Positions 1 through 10,140 of a DNA stretch of 64,000 nucleotides are shown here, one piece after another. The notes beneath the pieces were generated by a model. It saw only the letters and a program-made list of their open reading frames with translations. It ran no database searches and had not been told where the DNA came from. Source of the DNA: Cercophora sp. LCS_1. Its lineage: Eukaryota > Ascomycota > Sordariomycetes > Sordariales > Lasiosphaeriaceae. How positions within the stretch are numbered: position 1 is the first letter of the stretch; each line of letters begins with the position of its first letter. Position numbers and translations under genes: made by a program. Location of the stretch: positions 341,793-405,792 of the forward strand of contig JAPZLL010000035.1 of the NCBI GenBank assembly GCA_036250225.1, read 5' to 3'.

Positions 1-507
1 GAGACACAGGGTCTCGGCGTCGCGTAGATGATGGATGTCAAGGCGGAAGCTTGTGGGAGCCGTGATATCAAATTAGATGGGTGGTAGATTGATTTTGGGT
101 GTAGTCTTTGGAAAACAAGCAATCCCTAGCGATGGATGCACTTCTTCCGCCGAGTTTCAGAGCCGGCGAAGCTCTATTTTCGGGTGCAGAGGTTGAGCTG
201 AAGCCGACAGCGCGGTCACCTGGTCGTGACTTGCACCGTGCAACATCAAGACCAGACCCCGCCAGGCTAATGCGCGCACTGTGATTGGCACAGTTCTGCC
301 AAGCTCGGGTGGCAGGCCCGTGCCTAGCGTCGAGGTCTTATCTTATCGCCGCAGTGGCAAGCCGTTGAACATTGCATGTCTCAACATTGCGGCTGTCAAA
401 CCTTCAACAACCTCTTCTTGAAAATAACCCGACGAAGTAAACATTGCGCCATTGCCACTTTCCAGACACATCCACACGTCCTATTACTCAGCACGCAAAC
501 ACGCAAG
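1..507. other. Upstream region of the Rtf2 gene
   Basis: No gene is recognised here. An ATG at 376 is in frame with the Rtf2 gene and would add 44 residues unlike the family, so this stretch is read as promoter and 5' leader. Confidence 0.5.
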
Positions 508-1335
508 ATGGGTAATGACGGCGGTTCAATCCCTAAGCGGCGGGAGCTCGTCAAAGAGGCCGCGCGAACACCCACCGTCAGCGAGCTCAAGGCAACGGCG
601 CTCGAGAGTCTCGGTCACGCATGGAACCACGATCCACTGACGTCGCAGAAGTTTGACATGGAGAACATTGTATCCGACTGGCGGGGACGACTCTACAACT
701 ACGAATCTATCCTCAATGCTCTGATGCCGAACGAAGACGCCGACGACGCCCCACCCCTTGTCAATGGCGAATCTCCAGAGCTTCGATTCTCCGCGACCGG
801 TATCAAGTCACTGCGCGACGTTGTCAAGCTCAAGTTCAAGCGATATGCCCCGCCGGGCACCAAGGGAAAAGAGATATGGGCCTGTCCCGTGTCGTTGAAG
901 GAGCTGGGGCCATCCACAAAGGCTGTCTATCTCGTTCCCTGCGGGCATGTTTTTGCTGAGGCGGCGATGAAGCAGATTCAAGAGGAGCCTTGCCCAGAGT
1001 GTAGCGAGCCATTCCAGGCAAGGGATGTTATACCAATCCTCCCGACGGAGAGCGCAGAAGTTGAGAAGCTGGCAGCGAGACTGGAAGAGTTGAAAGCGTC
1101 CGGGCTGTCGCATAGTTTGAAGAAAGACAAGAGCGCGAGCAAAAAGAAGCGAAAAGCGGGAGAGCAAAATGGCGAAGATGGGGCCGAGAAGAAAAAGGGG
1201 ACGAAGAGCAAAGGGGATGCCATCGCAAGTCGAGTGAGCGGCATCAACAACCCCATGACCGCCTCGTTGACAGCAAAAGTGCTGGCTGAGCAAGAAGAGC
1301 GGAACAAAAGGCGGAAACTTGCTGCGCTGGCATAG
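508..1335 (+). CDS. rtf2: Replication termination factor 2 (Rtf2) homologue
   Basis: Single-exon gene of 275 aa. Rtf2 is a nuclear, PCNA-associated factor that stabilises paused forks at replication barriers in fission yeast. The protein opens with the family signature MGNDGGSIPKRRELVK, which fixes the start at 508. A RING-like C2HC2 module follows: Cys126 (ACPVSL), Cys145 and His147 (PCGH), then Cys162 and Cys165 (PCPEC). The last ~70 residues are Lys/Glu-rich, typical of a disordered nuclear tail. It converges on the glucosidase II beta gene, with about 160 bp between the stop codons. The function is inferred from family membership. Confidence 0.9.
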   Translation: MGNDGGSIPKRRELVKEAARTPTVSELKATALESLGHAWNHDPLTSQKFDMENIVSDWRGRLYNYESILNALMPNEDADDAPPLVNGESPELRFSATGIKSLRDVVKLKFKRYAPPGTKGKEIWACPVSLKELGPSTKAVYLVPCGHVFAEAAMKQIQEEPCPECSEPFQARDVIPILPTESAEVEKLAARLEELKASGLSHSLKKDKSASKKKRKAGEQNGEDGAEKKKGTKSKGDAIASRVSGINNPMTASLTAKVLAEQEERNKRRKLAALA

Positions 1336-1496
1336 CCAGTGTTTTGTACTTATTCGCTATTTGAGATACCCCAGTTGCTGTTGTGCAGATGTCCGATGTC
1401 CCAACGAACACTGTTTCAAAGTGTGTGATGTCATTTCACAATCCCACCCATCAACTACACAGGCATATCTACCAATCATCGCTTTCGCTCATATAC

Positions 1497-3293
1497 TTAA
1501 AGCTCGTCCTTGCCAACGCCAGGCTCATGTACATCATCGCAGGCAGCCGGCGTGCCGACCTCCATCTTGTAAACACACTTTTCCGACTCGCTGACACGCC
1601 AGAGCTCGTCCTTCTCGGCGCAAGCAAGCCAGACATCGGTCCGTCTGTTCGGCCCGTTCCAGCAACCTTGTCCGTTGTCGTAGCGCAGCACCATGCGGTG
1701 ACCCTTTCCGAGCCCCTTGCCGTCAGCACGCTCCTCGTCGTCAGCAAGCTCCTTGTCGATGCGGACAAAGTTACCCATGTTGGTGTTGCCGTGACCCTTC
1801 TTGCTCTTCTGGGTCGTGCGATCCAGCCAGCAGAGTTCATACTCGTACTCGCCAACATCAGTGCTGACACACCTTCCCTTGATGGCGCGGAAAATACCAT
1901 CCGGGCCGTAGTCCTTCTCAAGGTCGCGCTGCTGCTCCTCAAGCGAAGCGGTCTTTTGGCTAAATTCGTTCTTTGCGCTCTCCAAAGCATCCCTGGCCGC
2001 CGTGACCAAACGCGACTCGCCACCAGTGGCCGGGTTGTCTGCCAGAAGGCCGTTCTCAATGAGCCAGATGCGGAGGAGGTTGATCTTTTCATGGACGAAG
2101 TCCCGCGCAAAGCTGGGGAGATAAGCCTCGAGGTTGTAGACTGTTACAAATTAGCAGGGTCACAGTCTCGGGATCTGGTGGAAACATACGGATGTCGGTG
2201 TCGCTGCCACCCTCCTCCTCCTGAAACTCGGCCCAGTTGATACCAGACTGCTCGCCATCCTCCTTGAGAACATCAAGAATGTCGGTGTCAGAAATCTCCG
2301 ACTTCTGCTCCTCCTGCTCGGCGGAAGCGGCATAGTCCTCCCAACTCTTGACGGCAGCCTTGACACCTTCGTCATTAAAGTTGGGGTTGTACTCGTCCTT
2401 GAGAGCCCGGAGGATATCCTCCAGCTGCTCAACCTTGTCCTTCAAGTCATCGCGCTGATCCATAACCTTATCCAGGGTGTGACGGAGCTCTCCCACACGG
2501 TTCTTGGCCAAGCCCAGAAGGATGCCAAGCTTCCCCTGACCTTCAGGTTTGACGACCTTGCCCCTCTCGGAGCGCTCAACCTCCTCAAACTTTTTCTGCA
2601 ACTCTCCCTTCTTGATCTCGAGCTGGTCAATCTCCTTTCTAAGCGCCTGGACTCTGCCCTCGACAACGCTGCGCAGGTCGGCAGCCTCCTTGATCAGTGT
2701 CTTTCGCTGCGCGGCGGATCGCTCCTTGCTCTTCCTTCGCGCCTCCTCGACGCGACGATATTCTTTGCCAATAGCATCGCAGCGGTTTTCACACTTGACG
2801 CCGCCCACATGCGCATACTCCTCACTTCCGTCGCAGCACATGTCGTAGTCGCAGATGCCGTCATTGACGTACAGAAACGGAATGTAGCCGCCAATATGAC
2901 CCTTGTTCGCGCACCAGAAGCCAGGGAGACTGTTTGTTGTGTTTGTCGTGCCCGTCACGGAGCCAGGCAGGGGTTGTTCGGGCGAGAGGCTGTCGAGGTA
3001 GGCGCAGGCTGCTGTGCCAGGCTCATCAGAGCCATCCGGGCAGTCGCAGGAGCCATCATTGATCTGGGACGGGTCGAGGGTGATTGATGGAACGCCAATG
3101 CAAGCAAATGATGCCTTGTTCTCGAAGAATTTGGCGACTGTGAGAGTCAGCGACTGAACAGAGTTCAATGCATGCAGGTGTCTAGCAGACACGACTTACA
3201 CTCAGGTCCAACACCTCGCGGCAATCCCTTGGCTGCGACAACGTTGTACTGTGAGATGGCACCGAAAAGCACCAGGGCGTCTATTCGCCGCAT
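1497..3293 (-). CDS. gtb1: Glucosidase II beta subunit (PRKCSH/Gtb1-like)
   Basis: Exons on the minus strand are 3293-3200, 3137-2190 and 2140-1497 (561 aa; introns 62 and 49 bp). This is the non-catalytic subunit that retains glucosidase II in the ER and presents N-glycans for glucose trimming. An N-terminal signal peptide is followed by GVGPEFAKFF, created by splicing exons 1 and 2. Next come two Cys-rich LDLa-like modules (CDCPDGSDEPG, CDYDMCCDGSEE), a long coiled coil (~residues 150-290), an acidic stretch, and a C-terminal MRH-type domain (WLDRTTQ, GNTNMGNF, YDNGQGCWNGPNR). The last residues are KDEL, an ER-retrieval signal; HDEL is the commoner fungal form. It is divergent from the GCIP-like gene, with 363 bp between start codons. 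Confidence 0.93.
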
Positions 3294-3656
3294 TTTGTCT
3301 GTATTATGATTTTCTTGCAGTTGTAGACCACAATGGCAGGAGATAAATGTGTTGGCCACTTCTTCCCCAGGTCCACTCAAGCGGCTGTAAGCTCGAGACT
3401 CGAAACACAGGACAGCTTGCCAACTTGAGACACCTTGCCAGCTGCCAGGAGCTCCCCATCACGTGAACGGCCCGGCAAGCTATGGTGCCTGCCAAGACCG
3501 GATCCCTGTCTTGCGCACTGTGGAGGCGCCCCACCATACGTCAACCCCTCGATTACCCCACCATCAATGTTTTTTTCTCCCCGATGACTCCCTGAGCTTC
3601 GAGCTTGCGCAATCACAGCCCAAGCATCGCGAGCTGACGCGAAAATCAAACGGAAA
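3294..3656. promoter_or_regulatory. Shared divergent promoter region (gtb1 / GCIP-like gene)
   Basis: These 363 bp separate the start codons of two divergently transcribed genes and contain no other coding signal, so they must carry both promoters. A CACGTG E-box-like hexamer lies at about 3460. No clear TATA box is seen. Confidence 0.5.
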
Positions 3657-4823
3657 ATGGCCTCTTCCAGCGACCTTGGAACCCTCGACTCAGTTGTCTC
3701 TAACGCAATCTCCCTCATCACCCAACTCGAAGCTGTCGTCCAAGGCCTCCTCTCCCAGAAGCAACCCCCCGCCGACGACAATGCTCCCACCGCCGCCGAA
3801 ACAAGTACCACTCAGGCCACCCCCGAGGCCCTCTCACTAGCGCATGACTCGGCGACTCTGATCAAGGCGCACGCGACCAAGATCTCCCTCCTCATCATCA
3901 ACGAGCCCTTCACCCCGACCGCCATTACCAAAGTCATCCGCGAACTCGTCGAAGCTCCCCTTCCAGGCCTCGCTTCCGCGGTCCAGCTCTGTAAAGCTGA
4001 CCGATATACCCGGGTGATCCAGCACGAGCTTGCCTGGCGTGCGAGCCGCGTCATCAAAGAGCTTCGCGAGCTTCTCTCCCGCATACCAAAGGACGGCAAG
4101 ATCCTCACCAACGAAAAGAAGAATGCCTCGGCTGGGGCATCAGGTGGGAAGGGGAGTATAGCGACGACGGGTGTTCTCTGGTCGGCGTGTGATGATGTTA
4201 TCGCATTCAGCAAGCGTGGCGTCTCAGGGAACTTGACCCAAAAGGTTGGCGAGCTCAAGGACACACTAAAAGATGTGATGGAGGAGCTGAAAGAATGGGG
4301 GGAGGAAACCGGGGATGACGAGGACGACGATGGGGACGACGAGGATGAGGTCAATCAAGTCACGCAAGGCTTGGCGGGCGCGCAAATATCGGCAACACAG
4401 AGCACACAAGACATGTTGGACGATTTGATGAATTCGCAACAATACATACCCCGCGACGACCCGCACAAGATTCGAGAGCGGCTCGAGAGCTGTCTTAGGA
4501 GGCTGCGTCTCACCACTCTTCTATACCAGGCCACGGTCAAACGAAGGCTCAAGCCACTTCCGCCTTTGCCCTCGAAAGAAGAGTCCACTATCCCAGCTCG
4601 CCTCGACGAGGTTATGGCAATCCTCAAAAGGATACCAGACCGATTTGGGAATCTAGCCCTAGCATTTTACGAGCTGGACCCTTCGGAGATTGACAGGCTA
4701 ATGGACCAATGTTTCTTTGACGCTTTCGCGGCGTCAGAGCTTCTGGTCAAGACATGGGATGGCCAAAAGGATGAGTTCAGCGACTGGGCTCTCAAGTTTC
4801 AGGTAGAAATTAAGAAAGCCTAA
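3657..4823 (+). CDS. GCIP / cyclin-D1-binding-protein-1-like protein
   Basis: Intronless, 388 aa. It resembles the GCIP_N family (Grap2 and cyclin-D-interacting protein, CCNDBP1/DIP1), helical proteins whose fungal members are mostly uncharacterised. The N-terminal ~200 residues are amphipathic helices (LDSVVSNAISLITQLEAVV; VIQHELAWRASRVIKEL). A short strongly acidic loop of about 20 Asp/Glu residues lies near residue 220, followed by a second helical half ending in DEFSDWALKFQVEIKKA. No catalytic motif is visible. The stop lies 147 bp from the convergent laccase stop. The family is fairly sure; the cellular role is not. Confidence 0.75.
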   Translation: MASSSDLGTLDSVVSNAISLITQLEAVVQGLLSQKQPPADDNAPTAAETSTTQATPEALSLAHDSATLIKAHATKISLLIINEPFTPTAITKVIRELVEAPLPGLASAVQLCKADRYTRVIQHELAWRASRVIKELRELLSRIPKDGKILTNEKKNASAGASGGKGSIATTGVLWSACDDVIAFSKRGVSGNLTQKVGELKDTLKDVMEELKEWGEETGDDEDDDGDDEDEVNQVTQGLAGAQISATQSTQDMLDDLMNSQQYIPRDDPHKIRERLESCLRRLRLTTLLYQATVKRRLKPLPPLPSKEESTIPARLDEVMAILKRIPDRFGNLALAFYELDPSEIDRLMDQCFFDAFAASELLVKTWDGQKDEFSDWALKFQVEIKKA

Positions 4824-4970
4824 TTAGAGCCTAGCTCCGTGAACTCCTATTTCATGTTCCAACTTCAAGCCGGAAGTATTAGTGGAATATGCCAAACAGA
4901 AAACGCCAGCACGCCGGGTATCCCGCCAATCCAACTAGTAGTACAGTCCAACCTTATCGTGCCTACGGCA

Positions 4971-7177
4971 TTACAAGCCCGAATCCGGTTTCGGGAACGG
5001 ATTAGTCGGTTCATATTCCCTCCATGCCTTACAATTTCCTTCCAACTCGTTGAGATCCATCACCTTGGGTATCTCACCAAGCTTCTCCAAATATATTACA
5101 CTCAACCCCTGACCAACATGCCACTAATTCCCCGTGTCAGTAAACAATTCTCACCCTTCCAGATCAGGAAACAAACATACCGCAACGTGGCAATGGAAAA
5201 GCCAAGCCCCCGGGTTATCATTCTTGAAAGCAATCGCAACCCATCCAAACGACGGCAACATGGTCGCGTCCCTCCTCGGGGGGTTATCAAACCGCAGCGC
5301 CTCGACATCCGTCTCCTGGTTAAACGTAACCGGTCCGGTCCCAGGCGCAAGCGGGTTTTCCGGCGCAGTAGAGCGGCCCAGGATAAAAAAGTCGTGGCCC
5401 TGTCCCTCGTCAGCATACTCTCCCCCTCCGCTTTGCAACAGAAACCAAGAAGAAAAAAACTCACATGTAAATGAACAGGATGCGGAATAGGCGAGAAATT
5501 CTGCAACAGCCAAAAACTCCACTGCAATTCATCAGTCCCCATCCCATCCCATATCGCTCCCGCCCGTTTATTGGATGTAAACTCACCTCGCTCTTCTCCG
5601 GAATGGTAATCACATTCTCCCTCACCGGGTAACTCGTATTCCCCGTTTTCACAAACTCAAGCGTGGGCTCCTCCCAGCTCACATCGATGGCGCTCCCATT
5701 CACTTTCCAAAACACCTTGCTCTGCTCCGCGTCCACCTGCAGCGTAACGGCCAGTTCGATATCCTGTACTGACTGGTCGTCGAGAAACAGGGTTTTGGGA
5801 ACAGTTCGCTGCACAATGGGCACGAAATCCGTCTGGTCCGCGCAAAAGCTATCAGGCGGTGCAATGCCGGGGTCGGTTGGGTTTTTGTTGTCATCAGCGC
5901 CGGCATACTTCAATATCGCAGCGGGATGGGGATTTTCGGAGCGTCCGCACGCGCGTGTGCCGGAGAGGGTGGCGTTGATCCAATAGTTGTCTACTGGTTG
6001 ACTTGCGTCAATGGTGACGTCGTAGCGGGCGCCTACGCCGAGGAAGAGGTGGTGAGTTGTGTATGCGTTGACGGGGACAAAATCGGTTGCCACAACGGTC
6101 ATGGAGTGGCCGACAATGGAGACGGTGAAGGTGTTTTCTACGGATGGGTTGATGATGCGGAGGAGGTGGCGTTTCCCGGGGGTGAGGACGACTTTGGCGT
6201 AGGCGCCGCCGGGTTTTTGTCCGCTTGGGCTGACGTTGGTTCCGTTGAAGAAGATGTTGGAGCTTGCCGGGGGTGAGCCGGGGGCGCCGGGGATGAAGGG
6301 GTTGGTTGGATCGTTGACACGATGGAAGATGTTGTCTGCTGAGCCGTAGTACCAGTCTGAGATGGGGAAGACGCCCAGGTCAATGTCGTATGGGAGGGAG
6401 GCTGGGCCGTGGATGAGAATGGATCCGGCTACGCCGTTTGCATACTGGGAGGAGTAGTGCGAGTGATACCAAGAGGTACCGTATTGGGTGGCGAGGAACG
6501 TGTAGGTTTTCCGGCCTTTGGGAGGGATGGGGCATTCTGTTACGCCGGGGACGCCGTCGTGGGTGTTGCGGTTCAAGTGCCGGATACCGTGCCAGTGGAT
6601 GGAGGTACTGCGAGAGTCAGAACGCATTCTGACCGGGGGAGTATATGCACTGACCCGTTATGTCGTAGGTTGTTGATGACGGTGATTTTCACTAGGTCAC
6701 CCCAGTCTTTTGGCTTGTTAGACGGTAATCGCCGTATGGAGACTCGAATACTCACCTGCTACGACTGTAGGACCGGGAAATTGGTCTAGATGTCTTAGTT
6801 GATGGTCATCAAGAACTCCACATGCGCTATGACTCACCGTTGATCAACATGGCCTTTTCCTTAACCTGCCCATCTGCTCCAACATAATTGTCTACCTCTG
6901 TAAGAGTAAACGTGTACTGGGTGTGTCAGTTTCCACAGGTATTCAGTCAACGTGGTTGGCTAACCTCGCGGGTAACGCCCGTCTCTGGGACTTTGGCCTC
7001 CCAGTCTGTGTTGATATCAAATCCATCTGTCCAACAAGCTCTGTTGCTAGGAGAATGGCACCTCTTCGGTGCTGAGAGTGCCTCCTCCCTTGGCTCATGT
7101 TTTAGATGAGGAGAAGCAGTAACGAGACTGAAGAAGAAGGCCTGTGTCAAACAAGCGAAGACTAGCCTGGAATGCAT
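4971..7177 (-). CDS. Secreted ascomycete laccase (multicopper oxidase, AA1)
   Basis: Eight exons (7177-6965, 6916-6838, 6785-6756, 6706-6655, 6607-5587, 5521-5465, 5399-5181, 5123-4971) give 607 aa; introns are 47-65 bp and one exon is only 30 bp. The enzyme oxidises phenols and reduces O2 to water. After a signal peptide (MHSRLVFACLTQAFFFSLVTA) comes a Cys/Pro N-terminal block with NRACW. The four copper-ligand blocks are complete: HWHG (129-132), WYHSHYS (171-177), HPVHLHGHD (479-487) and HCHVAWH (553-559), the last assembled across a splice site. The final residues are DSGL, the C-terminal plug of ascomycete laccases. Pro-region processing cannot be seen directly. Alternative start at 7222 (15 extra residues) is less likely. 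Confidence 0.95.
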
Positions 7178-10140
7178 GTTGAACTTCAACTCAAGGAGAG
7201 AAGGGGACACGTCGAGATGCACCCGAGAAGATCTAACAGGTGAAGTGACAGAGCCTCATTGACATGTCTGGCGAGACTTCAATGGGTGGCACGTGGATCA
7301 CATTATATAGGTACCGTGGGCCATCGATGCAAAGACCGTCTCGCTACGGCCACATCAGCGGGGGATGAGGCGATCGGGTATGCGAGAAGCCGTCTGCCCC
7401 AGTCCAGCCGCAACTGTCAAGATGATCCCCCCGCCAATAGTGAGCAGTTCGTCGGTCGAGCAGATCTCAACGAACTGGGTGGTCCGTGTCGACGATATGT
7501 GGTTGCCATGGGCCCAGGCATGGAGACCGGGATGCGGGATAGGTGCCGCGTGCTGTCATGAACCATGGATGCGACGGATCGGCAGCCCTTTTCCAAATTT
7601 CTGCCTTCTTGGGAAGAGGAGAAACAGGTGAACAGCAGTGTCCTGTCGAAACAAGGCATGGCTCGCTTGAGCCAGTTGACGCCGGACCACTCGCTTCACG
7701 ACTTTGGAGATGCGAAGAGCCAGCAATAGCATGGGCATATGGTCAAACCAGCATGAGCAGCCGTCCAGCCAAGAAACGGTCAAGATGACAGAGGCCATCC
7801 CAACTTTGAGGGGTGTTCCAGCCACAGACGCAAGTCACTTTAGCGTTGGTCTGATGAGCTCGGACGGGAATGTGACTTTGATCTTCAGTTCAGACGCGAC
7901 TCTGGGCAGTGCAATGCATGTCCCCCCGGAAGCAACATGAGGCTGCCGATTCTGATACTGATGATAGCCACTTGGCCGGTGTCAGCGCAAGCCACCACGT
8001 GTCCAAACTCCAAAGACGTGTGATCCGACCGGTGAGGGCTGCGAGACGCGATGAACTGATTAGAGTGATGATGAAGACGGTACGAAACGGATTTGCTATT
8101 TCGAGGATCTTAGGGCCTTGCGATAAGATTGAGGGATAGCGCGGGGCAGTTGCGATCGCTGGACAACCGTACTTCCCATACTGAGGATTGAGGGACATCA
8201 ACGGGAAGTCGACAATGTCTGGCAATGCGGCACCGTGAAAATAGAGCCTGGATCGTTCAACGGCTGGTGTAACCGGGTCCCCCAAGCCCACCGCCGTTGG
8301 GAGCATGAAGAAACGGGCGGCTCCCGCAGAACATGCATGGAAGGCATGATGGTGACACCTCCATCTCACCCCAAAACGGGTCAAAACGGGTCCGGGACTT
8401 GCCGCGCACGGTGGGCACCCGATTGCCGACTCTCGCCAGTGTGTGGGATCCAGCGTAAATTTCAGTCCATTGAGATACGAGCATCAGTAGCAATGCTTCA
8501 ACTCGGCTGAGGAACGAGAGTAAGTCATCTCCACTGGATGATTTGAGGATTGTCAAGGCAAGTCTTCATTGCCGGAGGTGGGAATGAGGGCGGTCACGTC
8601 ACTGCGCACAGATCTCGTGAGGGCTGATGACACCCCGGATCGTTCCCGCCTGGGCCCTGTCTCTTGGCTGCCTTAGCCCTGCAGGGAGCACCCCTTGTCT
8701 CGGAAGGCGCTGGAGACCAACCTTGAAGCGACCACCACCAAATATGGTCTTCTTTTGTCCCATCAGTCCTGACTGAGATTCGGGTGTCGCGGTGCCAGAA
8801 TCGGCTCGGAAAGATGTTATCCGTCTGAAGGCCCCGAATGGGAAATGTCAGGACCGATGTCGAACCAGAAGTAGCAAAGGCCACAGCAGCTCTCAGCTCT
8901 TCTCGGTTTGGGTTGCCGACAGGTGAGCGACTGGATGTCTGAAACGGCTGATCAGTCTCCACGACGTCCCTGGATTCCCGAGGTTTGGAGCCAGAGCAAC
9001 TCGCTGAAGCGAGCAAACAAATCCGCAACTCGCAACGGCAGAGACTGGATATCCTTTGTCCGGCTGAATTGAGGCCTGTAAATAGCTCGAGTAAGGCAGA
9101 AGGATAAACTCAAAGTGTCTGTAAACCAGGAATATTCGTGTCTCGATCTGCCTGGCATGTTTCTTCTTCGACAATCTGTGTTTCTGGGGCGGGAGAGCCC
9201 GATGACAGCGGGATTCCCAAGACGCCGGATACTTGCCTCCTGTCTTCAAGTCGGCTAAATCCAATATTGACGAACCTAGAGGGCGCCATGTCTGTGGGGG
9301 CCTCTAGAGTTCCTCTACCAAATCGCTGGCTGACCTTGATCATTCCAGTGTCCGGACCCTTTATTAGATACGAATGGTAATGAACTGTCATCATCTCTGG
9401 GTAGGTAACACAAGTTCATGAATCTTTCGCATACACGTAGATATAGATATAGCTAGGAGAGTTCAAGAACTCGTCTAGATCTGCGTGGCTTCCCACCCTA
9501 AACCCGAAGGAGGATCACGCTGGCACAAAGTCTTTTGTGGTCTTGTAGGCCTCCTACTAAACCGCATGCCTTATTTGAGGTGTATGCACGCTAGCTGAAC
9601 TAAGGTTACGGTTTGTCGTGAACAAGTTGCGAAGCTGTGCGCTTTAACTCCATCCAATATTGTGATGTCAATATTTTGATGCTGCCCCTGATATCCCAGC
9701 TACCCCCCCTTACAATTTCATATACTTTCCGGCCTCTCTCTTCCATTAAGACAGAAATAGCCCTGGATCTCCATAACCTCAATGTGCTCCCCCTCGTGAT
9801 ATTGTCTTCCCCTTTGTCAACGTGATGAATGTGAACGGTGAGTCTAAGAACAGTCGGTGAGGGTGCTCTCAACATAGGTAGCCAAAACAGCTGTTACTTC
9901 TGTAGACTTCCTTCTGTGCCATGTCCTTCGTTCGGAATTGGGCAGGAGAAAAAGCTGCCGCCGCGATCCAAAGTCATTAGCACTAAGGTGGCGGCCAACC
10001 ACGTCGCCTCGTTGGCGCGGGTCCAACATCGCGAACTTTGCAGGACCCGCGTACCCCTCGGCTCTGGGTATATCTTTGCAGGCCGCTCTCCTCTCCGATT
10101 CTTCCTTCTCTTCCTACAACCAACACAAGAAACCGCGGCG
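7178..10140. other. Gene-poor interval of 3.0 kb upstream of laccase
   Basis: Only short open frames with no recognisable family occur on either strand (longest about 160 codons at 7890-8384, minus). The right end (about 9840-10140) is presumably the promoter and leader of the next gene. The rest could be laccase regulatory DNA or a decayed gene or element; I see no intact repeat or transposase. Confidence 0.5.
7301..7310 (-). promoter_or_regulatory. Candidate TATA box of the laccase gene
   Basis: The minus strand reads CTATATAATG here, about 125 bp upstream of the chosen laccase ATG, a usual distance for a fungal TATA element plus leader. This is a motif match only. Confidence 0.4.

Noticed and set aside
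376..507. N-terminal extension of the Rtf2 frame from an earlier ATG
   Set aside because: The extension has no family resemblance, and the family starts exactly at MGNDGGS (508).
7890..8384. 164-codon open frame on the minus strand
   Set aside because: No conserved motif and no supporting neighbouring exons.
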